Positions 10,201-19,504 are shown, counted from the first letter of the stretch. The stretch: DNA of 64,000 nucleotides from Craspedostauros australis (GCA_026770025.1 JAMXDE010000054.1:124001-188000), one strand, 5' to 3'. Notes: generated by a model not told the origin, from the sequence alone. Translations and numbers: made by a program.

Positions 10201-10779
10201 ATCCAAGACGGACAACAACACCTGCCATCCGATCACACCGCGAAGTTGCGCGACCAGACCGCAGAAACCGAACATCCACCACTCGCAGTCCAAGGCTGGG
10301 CCAGCAAAACTACGCGCAAACCAGCGGATCTGCCAGACTACATCACGGACAAATTGAAAGGCATCTGCGAAGCGTCCGCGAAGGACCCAAAAAACAGACC
10401 GTCCGAACATGAAGCACACGAACAATTGATGGCGGACGAAAAAGCAAAAACTGGCTGGTACGTGCAACTGCACGCAAATCCCATGCGTGTCAAAGCGTCG
10501 CTGTCTGCAGCGTACAACGCCAAGCAACGCAAACAAAAGAAGGAGGCTGCCCTCATCAAGACAAAAACCAACACAACAAGCAAAGCAACAGCAACAGCAC
10601 CTGCACCTGCAATCGTGGCGACCCACAATACGCCAGCTGCAACAGAGGAGGAACGAAGAGAAGAAGAGTTGCAGAGAGAGGAAGAGGAATGGGAGAATCA
10701 GAGGTGGTGTGATGCTCACACAATGAAGGTCCATGCAGAAAGTGAGGCTGTGTTGGGTGATGAGACGGAAATTTTGTGA
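7252..10779 (+). CDS. Transposon-like RNase-H-fold protein, 1175 residues
   Basis: A single uninterrupted ORF from ATG to stop. Residues 1-200 are Pro-rich and low complexity. An acidic Ser/Asp/Asn tract sits near residue 500, and a CxxC pair (CNRC, about 616-619) precedes the catalytic-looking region. That region has LDHKQK (Asp about 699), YWGKKGMSLLGAM, QSDNACC (Asp about 783) and TEAQTGKSMLD (Glu about 820). From memory this order resembles a widespread group of uncharacterised eukaryotic proteins with FGKRG, SDNAGC and EPQxGK boxes, which are repetitive and probably transposases. The C-terminal 150 residues are charged and probably coiled coil. The role is inferred; no terminal repeats were identified. 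Its intact frame suggests recent activity. It is not a known host gene. Confidence 0.65.
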   Translation: MPLSTTTKALSKDANPSPSKKPRSTYPVSAPPVDSKGNLLPTAEQLLPDKPSAVLRKPTTITQVIDVKPMHAVDGGLVPNSTHAHARELHVFVHILDDNGGVYDNSNVRVRSEGRGVGDGTLVSVIVNAPPPAVPDVAPPVEPTPPVRLPRRCNTVVAGGYADASGDSDSTYNDNGKKERARASRNRRGGQFGYDLEEAGNWRRPAVIRVMEELTDHFDVNTFTSMPPKGFVLGCNCDRHTWWNVTRVWVNVASALWGVLLPQEALPTRQMEQVVAFVRARVDLPPPSLGPNLYTLCVRGEKTLANAARAVLATSTSFANSSAILSRHMDSLLEEQRIRVEPGRATMTQSQLTTLRHAFDMFSCGRLIPPRVLQYRVRVCDLSGVVSFLMTTTTYKAGLSHTVQYGGVNFENVPVFDRGSTTIRDLFGMYLSTTNKPVGRPAFTTITNLLTRKSKIKTGLSSFESYFWMATEKLKQAISRLVDLLKAKYEADKEEQNNANDESDSDSDNDEPDDVISPHVRTADSLLHALELLVVFLKWEFTASHMQLQCGDPMHSAAFALTTKKEKKKATSTPTNQHKPRTNKHKRKKNTLKSDTPTITIDIPVNTTNEQPRKVCNRCGTAMRFVNDRFVPFVEMLKDNELAEHKDELQSMLAAAPGFANEIVNYMAHKVRAKVQFGQIAFYQSELNNKPERAYVVLDHKQKILPTGQGEAQQEYWGKKGMSLLGAMVITCRNDVFTYRFIDIVVDGRPTQDTLQVGGLLDIVQKKVKDILPSVTEIILQSDNACCFASHEHIALITSVLNKNLATRKAAKIIAWIYTEAQTGKSMLDTHFAYITRVLRKYVQSGKDIKTPFQVFLALQAGNIAGTTTVLVNAETLEGNITTLPGAPKRRFRANGQQVRQTHEVKYDDDQAQLVAASGITEDVVVKSAEWEGWIINQLGVADVHTHKSDKLPITSESFRKTDKTRKLGRTAAESKALVFDKAIQDGQQHLPSDHTAKLRDQTAETEHPPLAVQGWASKTTRKPADLPDYITDKLKGICEASAKDPKNRPSEHEAHEQLMADEKAKTGWYVQLHANPMRVKASLSAAYNAKQRKQKKEAALIKTKTNTTSKATATAPAPAIVATHNTPAATEEERREEELQREEEEWENQRWCDAHTMKVHAESEAVLGDETEIL

Positions 10780-11224
10780 GGGGTGTGCTTCGCCGCGATA
10801 ACACGAGTTGTGGAGTTTTGTGGGTGCCTGGTCATGCTACTTAATCGAGTCTAGAGTCCATCCAAAAACACACATCAAAAATCTGCTTACCATGCTATAT
10901 CTCAACAACACATCACTTAAAATTGAAGCTAAACATTGAGTTCAGACGCCTGACTATCTGTTAATCAGAATATTGAAGTTGAATTGATATTGAAGCTGTT
11001 TTTATTTTCATGTTGATCCACCACACAATTGTGTGGTGGATTCAAAAAATTCTCGATCAAGCAATGTTGCCCTCCTCTCAGCACCCATGATCATCATCAT
11101 CCTCCTGGTATTTTGGAAAACTGCGCACCACAATGGCTTGGTATAATCCCCATCTATCCACTCCATGAAGCTGGGCCACAGATACCCACATGACATGGCC
11201 CAAAGTGTCCCTGCAGTGAAAAAG
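10780..11224. other. AT-richer region downstream of the 1175-residue ORF
   Basis: No gene is seen. It contains an AT-rich part (10860-11010) and the perfect palindrome listed separately. The minus strand has a frame open through 11078-12070 into R1, but it has no recognisable domain and is treated as chance. Confidence 0.5.
11016..11041. repeat. Perfect 26-bp palindrome
   Basis: The sequence is a perfect inverted repeat without a loop, centred between 11028 and 11029, with arms ATCCACCACACAA and TTGTGTGGTGGAT. It could be a cruciform, a protein-binding site, or the junction of two mobile elements; it lies close to the start of repeat copy R1. Confidence 0.8.
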
Positions 11225-12085
11225 AACGTTGTCAAAAAACCGATTGCAATCCGGATGCGGTATGGATACGGATCCATACCGCATCCTTACGATCCTTGCA
11301 GCCCATCCACATGGTCCTCGTGCATTCTCACACTCCCTGGAGACACGCTGAAGCATCCAGAATGGGCTGGGAATGTGTGCACCCAAAGATACAGCTCCAT
11401 TTGGTGATGCCATTGGTTTTTGGGGGGCACCCACCAACAACGACCATTCGTCGGATATGGTGAGGTGCCGCCTCTTGTAGGCCGTCTCCGCGGCGCAAAC
11501 TTCGCGAGGTGAATCTTCCATTGATTCCGCACGCATCTTGTATGGGTGGCTTGGCAATTGTGTGAGTTGGCGGTGGTGCCCTCCACAGCCAAAGCCACAT
11601 GATGGAAACCCCCACGACACACCGCGAAAATTGTTTGCCCTCCACCTTTTCCTCCGCGCGGACGGCTTCCCAGTCCTCCCCGAGCCTGAAACTTCGTGGG
11701 CATCTTGGTTGTGGCCTCCCGGAGCCATCCTGTCCATCCATAGGCGTTGGCGTGGGCTGTGGATGGAGTACACCGGCCATATGCAACGAGGCAATCTGGC
11801 GCGAAATTGTGACGTTTGATCTGGGGACTGCGACGGCCCCAAATCAAGCACACTCGCGGCCCCCTCTCGTCCACCCACCAACGGTTGCATTGCGGTGACG
11901 GTGATGCGATTGGATTTGTCATTGGACTGCTGGTTGGTGCGGCGCATTGATTGCCGTTGGACGGCCATTGTGGCGTTTTTTGGTGTTTTGCCATTGTCAT
12001 GTTGTTGGTTTTTGGAGTTTGGCACTCTCAACCAGTCGGACATACTGGGGGATAAGGTAATTGCAAACACCTAACCAAATGCACG
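11225..12085. repeat. Interspersed repeat R1, right copy
   Basis: Second copy of the repeat at 1-880, same orientation, roughly 70-80% identical by eye. It is followed by about 40 bases of weaker similarity. The two copies bracket the mariner-like ORF, NAGS and the 1175-residue ORF, but their divergence makes it unlikely that they are the ends of one recent element. Confidence 0.7.
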
Positions 12086-12212
12086 AAAGAAGCATGACAC
12101 AAAACACTTCCGGAGTACCAACGCAACTTGACCATTCTGTCACGACGAAACGGCGCTGATGCCGCTTCACATCGTGCTATGATTGGTGGTTCATGACGCA
12201 GCAGCCAGTCTG

Positions 12213-12320
12213 GTGACGTAGATGACGGATCAGACAAGCACAGGGTAGAATGGATGCAAATGCGCACTCGCCGCTTCTCCCAAAACTCTACAACTAGCGC
12301 TATCGTGGACGGGGTGTTGG
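12213..12320 (+). repeat. Short dispersed repeat R2, isolated copy
   Basis: Matches the 5' flank of the 1175-residue ORF at 7072-7215 in the same orientation, but no comparable ORF follows. It is probably a truncated relic of the same element family. Confidence 0.55.
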
Positions 12321-12632
12321 ATGGTCTGATCGGGACACCTGAAAAAGAGACTAAACAATTCAAAATGGGAACAACGTCGCTGAAACGAAGAACAGCAAAG
12401 GGTTAAGTTGGATCGATGTAGTCGTAGGCGAAAGGCTGAAACCCGAGAGAGATCGAAAATTGCCCATATCCATCGGTCCGTAAAACTTAAAATAGGATCT
12501 AACTCAAAAATGTAATGGTTAATTATTTGTATTAGACCTACAGGGATTACGAATATGTGCTTGGTTGGGATATCCAAGCTAAAATTTCTGGAGGCCAATA
12601 ACGGAGTGCAGGTCGACTCACTGATCGGGCTC
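12321..12632. other. Unassigned sequence left of the TTAA-flanked element
   Basis: No gene is seen. This sequence and that at 20831 onward would have been contiguous before the 8.2-kb unit inserted. Its last bases, GGGCTC before TTAA, mirror the end of the inserted element. Confidence 0.5.
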
Positions 12633-12636
12633 TTAA

Positions 12637-12675
12637 GAGCCCATTCAGTCACAAACCAACGAGTCGCGGGGGGAG
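12637..12675 (+). repeat. Left 39-bp terminal inverted repeat
   Basis: Exact reverse complement of 20788-20826. The junction reads GGGCTC-TTAA-GAGCCC, a 16-bp palindrome at 12627-12642. The bases just outside resemble the outward-facing end of the same element family (pattern ACTGA..GGGCTC before TTAA). Confidence 0.85.
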
Positions 12676-13249
12676 ACATTTTTTGGCCAGTTGGTCCGTC
12701 CTTCCGAGGCTCTCGCAGTGCGCCGTGTTGTAGCAATGCTCCGTCGGTCCGACTTTTTGACGAGAACCGTCAATCTTCCGTCAATGCCGGTTCAACAAAA
12801 ACGGGTTGCAGCAAGACTTCGTGTTGAGGGTCCACACATCATTTCCACCCAATTTGGGCCATGTTTTTGTTGTTCTCGTTCGGCACGTCACGGAGTTGTG
12901 TTGTGCAAGCAGGCATGCTCGTTTTTGCGAGAACCATCACCATCGCCCGTAGATTTAGTACTGGATGTTTTTTATCACACATCCGAGCCGTCGCTGCCTG
13001 AACCTTCGCGATTGCTGGTGGTCGTGTTGACGGACAGACATATATTTTGCGCTTTTTACTGTTGTCGGTGCGAAAGAGTCGTTTTTGCTTCGGGTGTTTT
13101 TTTCAGTCGGGTGATCATGGTGGCCGACAGAGGAGTTTTGCACAACAAAGTCGCCAACGCAGTAAACCAGCCAAACAAAGTGCCGAAGCGCACACTAATT
13201 CGATTTGTAAGTGGTATAGTTTGCAGTGAAAGCTGGCACGCCCCTTCAT

Positions 13250-13960
13250 CTTGAGGATGACTCCCGTCGAACAGAGCAGTGACGAAAGTGGCGAGTGCTG
13301 GTCTTGCCAGTTCTTTTGTGAGCATATCTGCGAAGTTTTGTGCTGGCGGAACGTATACCGGCACTTGCATACCAGCTCACACAGATTCGCGGACTTTGCG
13401 AAATGATATCGCTGCATGCTTCTTTTGTAGCAGGTTCTCTGTGATCATCATGTTCGAGATCGCAGCATTGTTGTCACATGATGTGATTACTGGCAACTTG
13501 ACTTGCACCCTCAGCAATTGGAGTGCACATTGTAGCACAATGATCTCTTCTGCCACAGATCCCATGACATTGAATTCAGCACCGTATGTTGAAGTTGCGG
13601 CTGATGATTGCCTCTTGCTTGAGAAGTATACTGGTGTTCTTCCAAGGCATAGAATGATGCCAGCATTGGATCTTCATGTGACTCAATCATGTGCATGATC
13701 GCCATTGACGAATGCATACATTGGCAGTTGTAGGTAGATCAGCTTTGGCAATCTGTTGTTGATTTCCTCTGATGCTTCCGGGTATTCCTCCTTCATCTGC
13801 GAGGCCATTTCTGGATTGGATGGTGTTGCATTGAAGTTGTCAAATATCATTGGGCGAGAGTCAATCTGTGTTTGCAATGTGGACTTGTGCTCCAGATATC
13901 CCCATACTTTGATGGCTCTCTCAAGGTGTCCTTTGCGAGATGATGCAGTGAAACGTGAAA
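13250..13960 (-). pseudogene. Copia-type retroelement remnant: RNase H and C-terminus
   Basis: Reading the minus strand across several frames gives the order expected for the end of a copia polyprotein. There is a KEEYPEASEEI block, then LPMYAFVNGDHAHD (the DHAHD box), SKRQSSAATSTYGAEF (RNase H active-site region), TSCDNNAAIS and KVRESV. The terminal block FADMLTKELARP closes it. Each piece sits in a different frame, so the element is decayed. DHAHD-type boxes are familiar from diatom CoDi elements. It is a different copia lineage from the plus-strand remnant at 14440-17720. Confidence 0.8.
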
Positions 13961-14439
13961 GTGAAGAAGTTGCAAATGCAAAATCAAAACGTCCAAGTTG
14001 AACAACTCAGTTCATCATCCCAATGAGCTGCTGGAACTAGTGTTGTTAGTCAGGTGTTAGTAATTTGGAGTCATCCGTTTCCAGATGATTCTTGTTCTGC
14101 ATGGGACCATGTTGGTTGTGTATTGATCCCTGTTGCTGTTCCAACTTGTCCAATGCATTTGCAATGTATTTGCTGCAGGCAGTCTTGCAGCAGATACTGT
14201 GATAACGCCTGATCCACAGCCACTGTTGGACCTCAAGAAGCCAATCGGCCACATGAATGATGTCATTCTGCTTCCGCTGATGCTGCACAAGAGTACCAGC
14301 ATGCACCCTGCGGCATTGGCTGCAGTGGGTCGCCATCAGTGTGTCCACATGGCATGTCATGATGCTCAAAATATCAAGCCATCCCAACAATACGGCGTTT
14401 GACATCGACATGTTGTCATCTGGCAACAATCCACATGCT
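13961..14439. other. Unassigned interior between the two copia remnants
   Basis: No domain could be recognised. Frames are broken on both strands. It could be reverse-transcriptase-proximal sequence of either neighbouring copia remnant, decayed beyond recognition by eye. Confidence 0.4.
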
Positions 14440-14601
14440 GACATCACCTGGAACAGCATGAACGACCAAGAGCAGCTACATGTCTTCAACATCGCCCCTG
14501 GACATCGTGCTCGTCGCATTCCGTAGTGGCGATCCAGACTGCGGCATTCATATCTCACGGATAACAGCGAACATGAGGTGTGGACCCTGGGCAATGTGGC
14601 A

Positions 14602-15435
14602 TATTGGCAAGTTCCGCTCACGGATACTCTTGCGACTGTTGACGGTGGTGGTGGTTGTTACTATTTCGTTTGCTATTTCATTGCGTTGTTCCGGTGCCTC
14701 TCGGAGTCTCCCAATACTCTTGGTGTCTCTCAACTATCGTCCGACTATGAGTTGGCATGTGAGATGCTCTCTTGCTATTTCTTGTATTCTCTCGCTCTTT
14801 CTCTCTCTCTCTCTCTCGTGTGTTGGTACTGCACGATAATCAGTGTTAGATACATACTCTGTATTCGATACATACTCCATCATTTCATCCTCTACTGGTG
14901 CACTACTCTGTGAGTATTCGCCAATGTCTCATCTGAACTCCTCCTTGCATATCCACAATCTTGATGTCACTTGGTCATTGAATCTTCGCCTTCTTGATCT
15001 GATGTGGAGACAGATGTTGATGTGGTGACATGATGACATCCTGTTGATGTCAGCTGTTGTCTTCCATGATCCTTCAGATTCCATATTCCATCGATGATGC
15101 AGTGGTATGGCAAGGATATCATCATTTGAGGTTTAGTTATGAAATACATCGATCCTTGCTCGATGTCATGCATTTCTGTCAGTTGATGGACAGACTGCAT
15201 TCCTGATGCTCTCAGAAATGATTGTTCACAAATGTCCTTCCGAAATTCTGATTTTTTGTGTGTGCCCGATTTTGTGATGTGGTTTCGATCAACCACAGAT
15301 CAATCACAGATCACTCACAGATTGCTCACAGATCAATCACAGATCACTCATGACACAAATGTTTGCGCCGCTTGTGCGTAGAGCATAAGAGAACAATGGG
15401 TGAGCGATGCACATACACATATGTACATTCCAACA
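14602..15435 (+). repeat. Solo LTR A (diverged copy)
   Basis: Homologous along its length to LTR B and LTR C, roughly 70-75% identical by eye, with the same start (TTGGCAAGTTCCGCTCACGG) and a similar end. The expected TGTTGG start has become TATTGG. It splits the older copia reverse transcriptase between HEVWTLG and TATLAAMDF. Flanks share only GGCA, so a target duplication is not secure. A TC-rich microsatellite lies near 14795-14817. Confidence 0.7.
15288..15350. repeat. Short tandem repeat within LTR A
   Basis: About six tandem units of roughly ten to eleven bases, consensus CACAGATCAAT with CACAGATCACT variants. LTRs B and C lack this array, so it expanded in this copy or its subfamily. 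Confidence 0.75.
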
Positions 15436-16724
15436 GGCAAGGCAACAATCACAGGGCACACATTCACGGCTACTCTGGCCGCTATGGATTTCTGGCTGTT
15501 CATTGCTGTCACAACCATGGAGAACAAGACCATCTATGGCGCTGACATTTACAATGCATTTTCTGAGGCTTCTTGTGGTGCACAGAAGTACTACATGCAT
15601 GTTGACAGCCCCTTTGCTGACTGGTGGCAGTCGTAGGGACGCGCACCCATTCCGTGTGGCTGCATGACTCTCATCAGCAAGAATCTTCAGGGTCATTCCT
15701 GAGCACTATGGCAGTGGGCGGTGCACATTGATGCACAGCTGCAGCGCATGGGTTTCAGGCCCATCATGCATGCTCTATGCCTATACCGCGGCGCTTACAA
15801 AGAACACGACATGCTCTTTCTATGTCAGGTTGATGACTTTGCCATTGCATGCAGCGATGTAGCGGCTTGCTCCACGATCTGCGATGAGCTTGGATTCGTT
15901 CCTGTTCATTCCCATGAAATGATTCAGCGTTCTCCAACACTTCATTGGTGCGGATCTGATCCAAACTTCCACACATGTCTCCATCCACAATAGTACACAT
16001 CTCAATAAGGTTTTCAAATGGCATGAGCAGAAGAAGATGAATGGTGCGCTCACTCCAATGGATGATGGCAATGCGCACAAATGCAAGCTGGATGATTTGG
16101 AAGCCTTGGATGCATGCAGCCTCAAGCAGGCACAGGCAGACATTGAATGCTATTGTGAGGCTATTGGCAAACTCATCTGTCCCATGATCACCTGTAGGCC
16201 AGCCATCGCTTTTCCCATCGTGAAACTCTTGCAATTCTTGGCAAGGCTGGCCATAGATCATTTCGCTGTCGCCAAGCAGGTTTCTCGATATCTCTTCCAC
16301 ACTCCCGCTCAAGGCATCGCGCTGCATTGCACTGACGCTGTCCCTGCACTACCGCCCATGCCTGTTCCAGCCAAGCAAACGCCAGCACATGATGATGTAT
16401 TTGGCCATCCAGCAGAACAACCCAATTTCCTCTAAAGGTATGCTGACAGTGATTGTGCCATGGACACTCAGCAACAACAGTCAGTGTTGTCCATCGTTTT
16501 CCATCTCGCTGCTGCTGCCGTCGCATGGAAACCGAGAGTGCAGATCACGGTCGCCATGTTCAGCACAGAGGCTGAACTTCTCTGTGCTTCCGATGCTGGT
16601 CGCATGGCATGATGCATTCGTTGCATCCTTGGCAAGCTTGGTGTACTTCAGCGGTGTGGTACGGTGCTGTATGAGAACAACTGAATTGCGCTCATGATGG
16701 CCAACGCACGGCAGCCCTCGCGTC

Positions 16725-17517
16725 TGTTGGCAAGTTCCGCTCACGGTAACCTACGAACGTGGAAGATGGTATTGGTTGATAGTCGTCTGTTTGCTATTTC
16801 ATTACGTTGGCACTCCGATACTCTTGGTGTCCGTTCGTTCTCTTGCCCGATGCTCTCGGCGCTTCAATCTGTTTCGTAGATTCAGTCTCCGACTATGAGT
16901 CGGTACGCGAGATCTTCTCTCGCTCCTCTCTGTATTCTCTCTCTCTCTCTCTCAGCATCGTGTGCTCGTGCTACACGATACTCCGTGTTCGATGCGTACT
17001 CCGCATTTGACACTCCGTTCATTCAGTACTGGCTTCTACTCCATGAGTACTTACCATTTGAAGTTCACCTTCAGTATCCATGATCTTCATGGGTCATCGT
17101 ATCTTCGCCTCCTGTTCTGACTTGGAGACAGCTGTCGACGTGGTGACATGTTGACATCCTGTCGACGTCAGTAGGCGTCCTTCTGCTCTCCAGATGTCAT
17201 GTTCCATTGGTGATGCAGTAGTCTGTCAGATGATATTGTCATCTGAGGTTTAGTTGGGAAGTACCTCGAGATTCTCTTGGTACCATTGATGCATGGACGG
17301 ACGATCTTCTGATTCTCTCAGAAATCGTTATTTGCAAATTTCCTCCAGAAATCTTGCCCCTTTTCGTGTGTTCCATTTCCACTGTAATTCTGACGAATCA
17401 CAGTATACTATCGACACGAGTATAGTTATACCGTCCAAGTGCGTATGAGAGAATAGCGGGTGAACGATGCACATATATACGTACATCTTGACATATACTC
17501 ACATGTACATCTCGACA
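16725..17517 (+). mobile_element. Solo LTR B with 6-bp target duplication
   Basis: A 793-bp sequence starting TGTTGGCAAGTTCC and ending CTCGACA, i.e. TG...CA, the form of a copia LTR. It is flanked by CGCGTC on both sides (16719-16724 and 17518-17523). Removing it and one CGCGTC restores the host reading frame of the older copia RNase H (PSRRTHH then AIRHFAVQQW). No internal region remains, so it is a solo LTR from unequal recombination. It is about 97% identical, over the parts compared, to the inverted LTR C. Confidence 0.9.
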
Positions 17518-17720
17518 CGCGTCGCACACACCATGGCGCCATTCGACATTTTGCTGTTCAACAGTGGGTGGAAAACAACCACATTGCGTTCGCAGAAACT
17601 TGTCTGCTTTGATTGCTGCCGACATGTCTACCAAGCAGACCTCTCCGCCCCTCTTCACGAGGAACTGGGACCGCGTCTCCGGAGTGATGTCCCTGTGTGG
17701 CCAGCAACATGAAGCGAGCG

Positions 17721-18693
17721 GCGGCTGCAACTGAATAGAGTAGTTACATACTTTCGGATCGTTTGGTCGTCCCAGTCCATCAATTGTAGCGGGTGTCACA
17801 GTCTGGAAATTTTCCATCTGTGTGGACAGAGGCTTCACGCTTTTACTCCACCTCACACCGAAATCATAATTCTTGTGTTCTCTGCTTTGTACAGGCTCTC
17901 ACACCATGCACTCATCACAATGGATGCAGAATAGCTACTTTGTACCACACATGAGCTTGCTTTGGTTGGAGGAGCACCCATGCACATTTTACAAATGTTT
18001 TTTGTATGTGCGGTGAGGCTTTGTTTGTGTACTTCATTGGCACTCCATCGGCCAGCAGTTACATTCCAGCTTTCCACTGTCGCGAAGATCGGAGATTGAT
18101 GGGTTCCATCCAGGATTCTGAGGTTTTGACCTTCTGTAGAAGTAACTGTGTCATGGACATACATGACAGGCGTTCCAGTTCAATGCATCCTCAGACTGAG
18201 ATGATGATGGAGAGTGATGCTGTGATCAACAACATGGTTGATGGTTGTGTTGGACATTTGTGGATAGTCCTGTCCACACTGTTCGACATCAGGTGTTGGA
18301 TCCAAGCCATGCTGACACCATCGTCTCTCCGGCGTTCGCAACTCCCCCACTAAATCCATACAGCTGCAGCAAAGCAAAGTAGGCTGGATGGCCATGATTT
18401 AGGGCAGATGGGCGATGCAGTGGACCGGAGTGCGCAAGCACCTCCCATGGTACCTCACAATCGCAGGCGCGCCCTCGACTACTTCACAATTGGCAGGACA
18501 GTGTCACCAACCTCATGTGGCACACGACACTGATGCAATGGCAGGATCAGACCAAGGTCAAGGCGTCCCAGACTTCCGATGACACGATGCCTGTGCTGCT
18601 CCAATATTTTCAGATGCTGTGAACATGCCTGCCAACCACCATCCCTGCAGTCCTGCACCCACTTTGGGAGCATCATCCGCACACTGAACAGAC
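17721..18693. other. Unassigned interior sequence between copia pol end and LTR C
   Basis: No gene is supported. Both strands have medium open frames. Downstream of LTR C the plus strand continues coherently from here, so this was one continuous sequence before LTR C inserted. It may be the 3' end of the older copia element or a gag-like piece of another. Confidence 0.4.
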
Positions 18694-18699
18694 CGCCCA

Positions 18700-19498
18700 T
18701 GTCGAGATGTACATGTGAGTATATGTCGAAATGTACAAGTATATGTGCATCGTTCACCCATTATTCTCTCATACACACTTGGACGGTATAACTACATTCA
18801 TGTCGATAGTATACTGTGATTCGTCAGAATTACAGTGGAAATGGAACACACGAAAAGGGGCAAGATTTCTGGAGGAAATTTGCAAATGACGATTTCTGAG
18901 AGAATTGGAAGATCGTCCGTCCATCCATCAATGGTACCAAGAGAATCTCGAGGTACTTCCCAACTAAACCTCAGATGACGATATCATCTGACAGACTCCT
19001 GCATCACCAATGGAACGTGACATCTGGAGAGCAGAAGGACGCCTACTGACGTCGACAGGATGTCATCGTGTCACCACGTCGACATCTGTCTCCAAGTCAG
19101 AGCAGGAGGCAAAGATCCGATGACCGAAGGGCATCAAGATCATGGATACAGAAGGTGAACTTCAAATGGTGAGTACTCATGAAGTAGAAGCCAGTACTGA
19201 ATGAACGGAGTGTTGAATGTGGAGTACGCATCGAACACGGAGTATCGTGTAGCACGAGCACACGATGTTGAGAGAGAGAGAGAGAGAATACAGAGAGGAG
19301 CGAGAGAAGATCTCGCGTACCGACTCATAGTCGGAGACTGAATCTACAAAACAGATTGAAGCGCCGAGAGCATCGGGCAAGAGAACGAACGGACACCGAG
19401 AGTATCGGAGTGCCAACGTAATGAAATAGCAAACAGACGACTATCAACCAACACCATCTTCCACGATCGTAGGTTACCGTGAGCGGAACTTGCCAACA
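18700..19498 (-). mobile_element. Solo LTR C, inverted, with 6-bp target duplication
   Basis: Minus-strand copy of the same LTR family, 799 bp, TG...CA bounded. It is flanked by CGCCCA at 18694-18699 and 19499-19504. With LTR B it forms arms of about 0.79 kb in inverted orientation separated by about 1.18 kb, so a read-through transcript could fold into long double-stranded RNA. Near identity with B implies both inserted recently compared with A. Confidence 0.9.
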
Positions 19499-19504
19499 CG
19501 CCCA

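Larger units (their letters stand above)
14440..17720 (+). pseudogene. Older copia-type pol remnant interrupted by two solo LTRs
   Basis: Landmarks on the plus strand run in the expected order. First comes HEVWTLG of the reverse transcriptase fingers (before 14602), then TATLAAMDFWLFIAV and GADIYNAFSEA (15470-15580). The catalytic box is CQVDDFAIA (about 15818-15846). RNase H landmarks are YADSDCAMD (16439) and STEAELLCASDAG (16561). After the solo LTR at 16725-17517 the frame resumes with RHFAVQQWVENNHIAF, then AADMSTKQ and LFTRNWDRVSG, the usual copia C-terminus. Many stops and frameshifts are present. The two LTR insertions show it is older than those LTRs. Gag, protease and integrase were not found. 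Confidence 0.85.

Noticed and set aside
9589-10734. A 381-codon minus-strand frame inside the 1175-residue ORF
   Set aside because: It is Cys/Leu/Phe-rich, the typical antisense of Lys/Glu/Gln-rich coding sequence.
11016-11041. Bacterial-type terminator
   Set aside because: There is no loop or T-run, and spliceosomal introns show the DNA is eukaryotic.
15288-15350. CRISPR-like repeat array
   Set aside because: Units are about ten bases with no spacers, and the genome is eukaryotic.
13250-19500. An intact autonomous LTR retrotransposon
   Set aside because: The LTRs are solo copies with their own target duplications and in mixed orientation; pol is broken and gag and integrase are missing.
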